DNA from: Fibrobacter sp.
GTDB lineage: Bacteria > Fibrobacterota > Fibrobacteria > Fibrobacterales > Fibrobacteraceae
Assembly (NCBI RefSeq): GCF_017545445.1
Contig: NZ_JAFWOM010000143.1
Location: 1-33,291 of the forward strand
Reading direction: 5' to 3'
Length of the DNA: 33,291 nucleotides
Shown here: one piece after another, positions 28,775 to 33,291 of the stretch
How the letters are laid out: every line of letters begins with the position of its first letter
Position numbering within the stretch: the stretch's first letter is position 1
Made by a program: the position numbers and the translations under genes
Notes under the pieces: model-generated
Databases searched by the model: none
Seen by the model: the letters and a program-made list of their open reading frames with translations, nothing else
Told to the model about the DNA's origin: nothing

Positions 28775-30862
28775 CTAGTTCTTTAAACAACGAACGCTAA
28801 TAGCGTCGTTCTTGAAAACGTCGGTGTCCAGAAGTTCCGCACCATCGCTGCTGTAGAACAAGTACATGTAGTATGCGTGGCTGTCACCGAACTCTGTAGA
28901 ACTCCAGAAGTACGCGTAGTTGCCTTCGAGATCATAAACCCCTCTCACCACAGTGGGGAACCTGATGCCAGCAGGCAACGCCGAAAACGAGTACGCATCC
29001 GTGCCATTGCCACTACTTTTCCACCCGGACGTGGACTTGAGAACCTTGCCCGCAGTCACTTCTCCGCCCACTGGGTAGCCCGTTAACAGGGTGTTCCATT
29101 CCGATACCGAAGGCAAATGCCAGCCTACGGGGCATACGCCTTGCACTGGGTATCTCGGAGCGCATCTCTTATCTAGGCCATACCCGCAGCCACTGCCGTC
29201 CAGACTCCATTTGCCAGCGCTGTCCATAGCTGCAGCCCACGTATAAAGCCGACCGTACTTGGAGCAGTTGCTGTCTTTGTCGTTGTAGCAGTAGCTGTTT
29301 GCCGTTTTGTAGTTCAGGTTCTGGGCCATCCAGGTCTGCCAACCGATTTTTACCGTCTTGTACGTTTGGCCGTCGCGGGAGTCGGTGAAAGACCCAATCG
29401 AGACGGAATTGACGACACTGCTTGATGATGAGCCGGATTCCACGACAGAACTGCTGCTAGATTTTGCAGAACTGCTTGACGATAACTTCACAGAGCTGCT
29501 GCTTGACTTGGCAACGGAGCTTGATGATGAGCCGGATTCCACGACAGAACTGCTGCTTGATTTTACACTACTGCTCGACTTCGGTGCAACGCTAGACGAA
29601 GACGACTTGGCTACACCGCTACTCGATGCGACAGAGCTGCTTGATTTTACACTGCTGCTCGACGCGACGGAGCTACTTGATTTTACACTGCTGCTTGACT
29701 TCGGTGTGATGCCAGAGGAAGAAGATGACATTTTTTCAGCCGATTCCCCTTTGACGCAACGAACTGAAAAACCGACATCCCTGAGGTTGACGTACTCTTC
29801 CGCTTTGCCGCTGTTGTAGTGCAAGAATATGTTGAATACGAAATTGCTATTGCTCTCAGTAGAACTCCAAAAGTACGCTTGGCTGCCCTCGCTGATGTAT
29901 TCCCCACCGCCGTTCCTGTAGCCGGCAGGCAACGCCGAGAACAAGTAGGCGTCCGTGCCGTTACCGCTATTATTCCAACCACTAGTCGATTTGAGTATTT
30001 TACTCGCTGTTGACTGGCCACCGACTGCAGTGAACAAAGTTTTAAACTCTGCTTCTGTCGGCAAATGCCAACCAGTTGGGCAAGCTGTTGTCGCGGCACC
30101 CCACATGTATAGGCGACCATATTTTTCACAGTATTTCGTTGAATCATTATAACAATAGCTGTTCGCAGTCTCAAAGTTCAAGTTCTGGGCCATCCATGTC
30201 TGCGAGCCGATGGTGACTGTCTTGTAGGTCTGACCGTCGCGGGAGTCTGTTATGGAACCGATTGCTCCGGCTCCGCCTCCACTCCAGGATGACTCGGGAG
30301 ATGAAACACTAGAAGAACTAGAAATAACACTGCTACTGGACTTCTGCGAGATGCTGGAAGAAGACAAAGGTTTGCTGGACGAAGATGTTTCTTTTTTCAC
30401 GCTTGATGAAGAAATTTCTTGTTTTTCGCTGCTACTCGATGCAGTTTTCTTTGTCGCTGAAGAACTTTCGGGTTCTTCCTTTTCACGCTTTTCCCATTTG
30501 CGGTCGATACAGGCAAAGACTGCCGATTCATCCACGACCCAAACAGAGTTCCCTTCGTTTTTAGAAAGACATACAGGCAAATCATCTTCGGTCTCTACCG
30601 AATCCAGAATATCGTGGTCAAATTCCCAGCGTCCGTTATCGCAAACGTACGCTTTCCTTTCTCCAAGGACCTCAGCGATATCGCCTGAACGATTTTTGCT
30701 ACAATTAGGGAGTTCGCCCATAGATTCCACTTGCAAGCTAAAATCATTCGCATTATAGCTGCTATTGCCGGAATCATCCCCACAAGCAGAAAGCGAAAAC
30801 ACGAACGCCGCCACGGCACCTATCACCCCAACAGGGTTTCGCAAAGAGAACAAGCGATTCAT
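28775..30862 (-). CDS. Surface lipoprotein with two Cys modules and two TIGR02145-type domains
   Basis: A 695-residue lipoprotein (LSAC, Cys 27). Two Cys modules ('LPNCSKNRSGDIAEVLGERK' and 'LPVCLSKNEGNSVWVVDES') match those of the two lipoproteins at 20908 and 23447. A Ser-rich linker (~135-200) follows. The first TIGR02145-type domain has 'ITDSRDGQTYKTVTIGSQTW', 'CPTGWHLPTEAEFKTLF', 'FSALPAGYRN' and 'FWSSTESN...GFSVRCVK'. A second Ser/Val linker of over 100 residues follows, then a second domain ending 'ISVRCLKN'. The signal peptide differs from the other two paralogues, so the mature module was joined to a different leader. GGAC precedes the ATG. Ligand unknown. Confidence 0.9.
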   Translation of the reverse strand: MNRLFSLRNPVGVIGAVAAFVFSLSACGDDSGNSSYNANDFSLQVESMGELPNCSKNRSGDIAEVLGERKAYVCDNGRWEFDHDILDSVETEDDLPVCLSKNEGNSVWVVDESAVFACIDRKWEKREKEEPESSSATKKTASSSSEKQEISSSSVKKETSSSSKPLSSSSISQKSSSSVISSSSSVSSPESSWSGGGAGAIGSITDSRDGQTYKTVTIGSQTWMAQNLNFETANSYCYNDSTKYCEKYGRLYMWGAATTACPTGWHLPTEAEFKTLFTAVGGQSTASKILKSTSGWNNSGNGTDAYLFSALPAGYRNGGGEYISEGSQAYFWSSTESNSNFVFNIFLHYNSGKAEEYVNLRDVGFSVRCVKGESAEKMSSSSSGITPKSSSSVKSSSSVASSSSVKSSSSVASSSGVAKSSSSSVAPKSSSSVKSSSSSVVESGSSSSSVAKSSSSSVKLSSSSSAKSSSSSVVESGSSSSSVVNSVSIGSFTDSRDGQTYKTVKIGWQTWMAQNLNYKTANSYCYNDKDSNCSKYGRLYTWAAAMDSAGKWSLDGSGCGYGLDKRCAPRYPVQGVCPVGWHLPSVSEWNTLLTGYPVGGEVTAGKVLKSTSGWKSSGNGTDAYSFSALPAGIRFPTVVRGVYDLEGNYAYFWSSTEFGDSHAYYMYLFYSSDGAELLDTDVFKNDAISVRCLKN

Positions 30863-30929
30863 AAGAAAGTCCTTTCTAACGTAATACTAACAATAGTAAA
30901 AAATAGGGATGAAAAAACTGCCCGGCACA

Positions 30930-31110
30930 CTTCAGCAACACTTCGATAAGCTCAGTGCACCGGCCCAGTGACCATAGGCTGGGGAGACAGTGGGTAAAAA
31001 CCGATCCCGTGACGGAGCACGGGATGACAACGCGAAAAAACAGACCCCGGAATAAATCCAGGGTGACAGTGTGATAAAACTGGCCCCGGCACCGTGGCCG
31101 GGGTGACATT
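30930..31110. repeat. Cluster of REP-like palindromes upstream of rpsP
   Basis: CACTTCGATAAGCTCAGTG (from 30935) is followed by three palindromes: ATCCCGTG...CACGGGAT (31004-31025), ACCCCGGA...TCCAGGGT (31044-31063) and GGCCCCGGC...GCCGGGGT (31082-31104), each followed by GACA. The rest of the 462-bp spacer holds no gene; it leads into the rpsP promoter. Confidence 0.75.
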
Positions 31111-31238
31111 TTTAGAACGGTCCAAAAATCCTCATTTTTCGTCAAATTTCGCCACTTTCGCGACATTTCCGACCCATTTTCTTCGCTCTTTTTAATTATT
31201 TTGTATTTAAACAACGGATTTTTTTTACATTGCCGTCC

Positions 31239-31267
31239 TTTACACACAAAAGTAAGTTTACTATATT
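31239..31267 (+). promoter_or_regulatory. rpsP operon promoter
   Basis: TTTACA (31239-31244), 17-bp spacer, TATATT (31262-31267). The leader to the ATG at 31325 is about 50 nt and carries AAGAGG before the start. Confidence 0.65.
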
Positions 31268-31324
31268 TGGCATCAAAGAACAAAAACCCCGAAAATTCGG
31301 GAAAACCCCATAAAGAGGTATAAA

Positions 31325-31735
31325 ATGGCAACTGTTATCCGTCTCGCCCGCTTCGGCAAGCGTCACAACCCGATCTACCGCGTCGTCGTCATCGACAATC
31401 GTAAGGCACGCGACGATAGCTTTATCGAACAGGTCGGTTTCTTCAACCCGAACCTCAAGCAGCCGGAAATCCGCTTCGAACAGGAAAAGGTTCTCAAGTG
31501 GCTCTCCGTCGGCGCCCAGCCGTCCGACACCGTCAAGTCTCTCCTCAAGAAGACTGGCATTTCTGACTTGTTCCACGAACTCAAGGCCAACCGCTCCATC
31601 GAAGGCAAGGCTCCGGTCGCTCGCGAACTCAAGTCCAAGCAGCGCAAGTTGAGCCCGAAGGCTCAGGCTCGCCTCGAAGCTGAAAAGGCTGCCAAGGCAG
31701 CTGCTGAAGCTCCGGCAGAAGAAGCACAGGCTTAA
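31325..31735 (+). CDS. rpsP: 30S ribosomal protein bS16
   Basis: bS16 is a small-subunit protein needed for 30S assembly. The 136-residue protein starts with the family signature 'MATVIRLARFGKRHNPIYRVVVID', continues with 'IEQVGFFNPN' and 'WLSVGAQPSDTVKSLLKKTG', and ends with a Lys/Ala/Glu tail ('AAKAAAEAPAEEAQA'). Such tails are common in longer bS16 proteins. AAGAGG lies 8 nt before the ATG. First gene of rpsP-rimM-trmD-rplS; a terminator-like hairpin separates it from rimM. Confidence 0.97.
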   Translation: MATVIRLARFGKRHNPIYRVVVIDNRKARDDSFIEQVGFFNPNLKQPEIRFEQEKVLKWLSVGAQPSDTVKSLLKKTGISDLFHELKANRSIEGKAPVARELKSKQRKLSPKAQARLEAEKAAKAAAEAPAEEAQA

Positions 31736-31752
31736 TCACGCCTTTAATAAAG

Positions 31753-31782
31753 AGTCTCGTGCCGCATGCACGGGACTTTTTT
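31753..31782 (+). terminator. Hairpin and T-run between rpsP and rimM
   Basis: AGTCTCGTGC (31753-31762), loop CGCAT, GCACGGGACT (31768-31777), then Ts to 31782. It is a good intrinsic terminator with one mismatch, placed inside the operon. It probably reduces the supply of rimM-trmD relative to rpsP. Confidence 0.75.
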
Positions 31783-31825
31783 CTTTAGCAAGCAACAAAC
31801 AATTATCTCTCGTCTTTCGTCTAAA

Positions 31826-32380
31826 ATGGATTCTCAAGAATACATCACCGTCTGCCAGCTCATGCGCGCGCATGGCGTCAAAGGCTACATCAAAGCGATG
31901 CCCCTGACCCATGACTTGAACCGCTGCAAGAGCCTTAAAAACGTGCGTGTTCAAAAGAGAAATGGCGAAATTGTGGAGCTTACCCTTGAAGACGCCAAAG
32001 TCGCCAATGACATTTGGCACTTGAAATTCAAGGGTTTTGACTCCCCGGAAGCAGTAGCAGTCCTCGTCAACGGCGACGTGATGATTCCCGAATCGGAACG
32101 TCTCCCGCTCCCCGAAGGCGAATACTACCTTGACGAGCTTGAAGGTTTCCGCGTGCACACCGAAGACGGTCGCGACATTGGCGAAGTCCTCGAAGTGCAA
32201 GAACTGATGACGGTCGATGCTTTCCTCATAAAGTTCGACCTCGCGGTGCAATCCGAATACAGCAGCAAGTCCATCCTCGCCCCATGGATTGACGATTGCG
32301 TCACGGAAATCAGCAAAGACGGAAAGTACATTGTTTGCGATAGCGACTATTTAAAATCCCTTTGCCCGGAGGAAAGATGA
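31826..32380 (+). CDS. rimM: Ribosome maturation factor RimM
   Basis: RimM assists 16S rRNA 3' domain maturation and binds uS19. The 184-residue protein has the N-terminal barrel ('YITVCQLMRAHGVKGYIKAMPLT'), the hinge with 'LPEGEYYLDELEGFRVHTEDGRDIGEVLEV', and the C-terminal PRC-type domain ('SILAPWIDDCVTEIS'). The frame opens at 31766 within the preceding hairpin; the ATG at 31826 gives the normal length. No strong Shine-Dalgarno; CTCTCGTC-type words precede it. The stop overlaps the trmD start by 4 bp. Confidence 0.95.
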   Translation: MDSQEYITVCQLMRAHGVKGYIKAMPLTHDLNRCKSLKNVRVQKRNGEIVELTLEDAKVANDIWHLKFKGFDSPEAVAVLVNGDVMIPESERLPLPEGEYYLDELEGFRVHTEDGRDIGEVLEVQELMTVDAFLIKFDLAVQSEYSSKSILAPWIDDCVTEISKDGKYIVCDSDYLKSLCPEER

Positions 32381-33081
32381 AGATCGACTGCATCACCATC
32401 TTCCCCGAAATGTTCGCGCCGATGAAAAGTTCAATCATGGGCCGCGCTCAGGCAAAAGGCTTGTTCGAGTTCAATACAGTTTATCTGCGGGATTTCGCCA
32501 TCAACGCCTACGGGCAGGTCGATGACGTTCCGTACGGTGGCGAACCGGGCATGGTGCTCCGTCCCGAACCGCTCGCAAACGCGATTCGCAGTACGGGAGT
32601 CAAGGAAGATGGCGGCAAAGTCATCTACCTTACGGCAGACGGCGTGCCTTTCACCCACAAGATTGCAAAAGAACTCTCTCAAGAAAAACACCTTGTTCTC
32701 GTCTGCGGACACTACAAGGGAATCGATGACCGCATCCGCCAAACTGAAGTCGATATGGAAATTTCCATCGGAGATTTTGTCGTGAGCGGAGGCGAACTTC
32801 CGGCGATGCTCGTCACGGACGCCGTAGTGCGTCTGCTGGACGGGGCTCTCGGTCACAAGGAATCCGGCGAAACCGACTCCTTCGCGCAAGGCGTTTTGGG
32901 TTGGCCGGTCTTTACCCGTCCCGAAGAATTCGAAGGAAAAAAGGTGCCCGAAGTGCTACTTTCGGGTCATCACAAGAAGATTTCAGAGTGGAGACGCCAA
33001 GAATCGTTAAAAAGAACGAAAGAAAGACGTCCCGACATCTTTAAAAATCTTGAAAAATATACTACATTTGGCGACAAATAA
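32377..33081 (+). CDS. trmD: tRNA (guanine-N1)-methyltransferase TrmD
   Basis: TrmD uses SAM to methylate G37 of tRNAs, preventing +1 frameshifts. The 234-residue protein has the SPOUT trefoil knot: '[10 protein letters not shown]', '[22 protein letters not shown]', '[18 protein letters not shown]' and '[22 protein letters not shown]', then the C-terminal '[21 protein letters not shown]'. GGAGGAAAG leads to the ATG at 32377, which overlaps the rimM stop as ATGA. rplS follows 16 bp later. Confidence 0.97.
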   Translation: MKIDCITIFPEMFAPMKSSIMGRAQAKGLFEFNTVYLRDFAINAYGQVDDVPYGGEPGMVLRPEPLANAIRSTGVKEDGGKVIYLTADGVPFTHKIAKELSQEKHLVLVCGHYKGIDDRIRQTEVDMEISIGDFVVSGGELPAMLVTDAVVRLLDGALGHKESGETDSFAQGVLGWPVFTRPEEFEGKKVPEVLLSGHHKKISEWRRQESLKRTKERRPDIFKNLEKYTTFGDK

Positions 33082-33097
33082 TAACGAGGTACACATT

Positions 33098-33291
33098 ATG
33101 TCCCTGAACATTGAAGCAATCCAGAATGAAAATTTGAAGACCGACCTTCCGGCATTCCGCGCTGGCGATACCGTTACCGTTAACGTTAAGGTTATCGAAG
33201 GTACCAAGGAACGTATCCAGCCGTTCAAGGGCGTCGTTATTCAGCAGAAGAACTCTGGCATCGGCAAGTCCATCACGGTCCGCAAGATGTC
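33098..33291 (+). CDS. rplS: 50S ribosomal protein bL19 (partial, cut by window end)
   Basis: The first 64 codons are present and open to the last base. They read [16 protein letters not shown], '[20 protein letters not shown]', '[18 protein letters not shown]'. This matches bL19, which lies at the subunit interface. ACGAGG precedes the ATG. It is the usual last gene of the rpsP operon. Confidence 0.95.
   Translation, partial: MSLNIEAIQNENLKTDLPAFRAGDTVTVNVKVIEGTKERIQPFKGVVIQQKNSGIGKSITVRKM

Overview
The window looks like a Fibrobacter chromosome (rumen or gut lineage). The evidence is the two protein families first defined in F. succinogenes: the TIGR02145-type 'major paralogous domain' in lipoproteins with long Ser-rich linkers, and a TIGR02147/DUF4423-type protein. 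These sit beside ordinary housekeeping genes. All family names come from recognition of sequence; no search was run.

Layout. (1) 1-9600, minus strand: a defence and toxin-antitoxin island. In transcription order it holds an AbiEi-like wHTH protein, a PIN-domain toxin with a small partner, then a type I restriction-modification operon: hsdR, a Fic AMP-transferase, hsdM, hsdS and a membrane KAP/YobI-like P-loop NTPase that runs off the window. (2) 9600-11685: regulatory palindromes, mosaics of REP-like repeats and one secreted protein of unknown role. (3) 11686-15970, plus strand: polyamine genes (carboxynorspermidine dehydrogenase family, speA) and nudC. (4) 16110-18329: a secreted coiled-coil/Ser-rich protein, tRNA-Gly(CCC), a multi-hairpin element and two tandem paralogous lipoproteins. 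(5) 18415-19779: ffh. (6) 19920-30862: an accessory block with a GNAT toxin-antitoxin pair, three related Cys-module lipoproteins (two with TIGR02145-type domains), a TIGR02147 gene with its lipoprotein partner, another lipoprotein, and a decayed paralogue. (7) 31325-end: rpsP-rimM-trmD-rplS. In many bacteria ffh lies directly next to rpsP-rimM-trmD-rplS; here about 11.5 kb of accessory genes separate them.

The most unusual content is not the standard genes. Dispersed palindromic repeats have entered coding sequence: they are translated at matching places in both halves of HsdS and form the end of HsdM. Seven units phased at exactly 12 bp fill the hsdR-fic gap. Three intergenic elements share one design, a closing helix enclosing several short GAA/TTC-loop hairpins. 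A 240-bp spacer carries six copies of a TTTAGTATGTAA-like word in strictly alternating orientation. These are the best candidates for undescribed biology.
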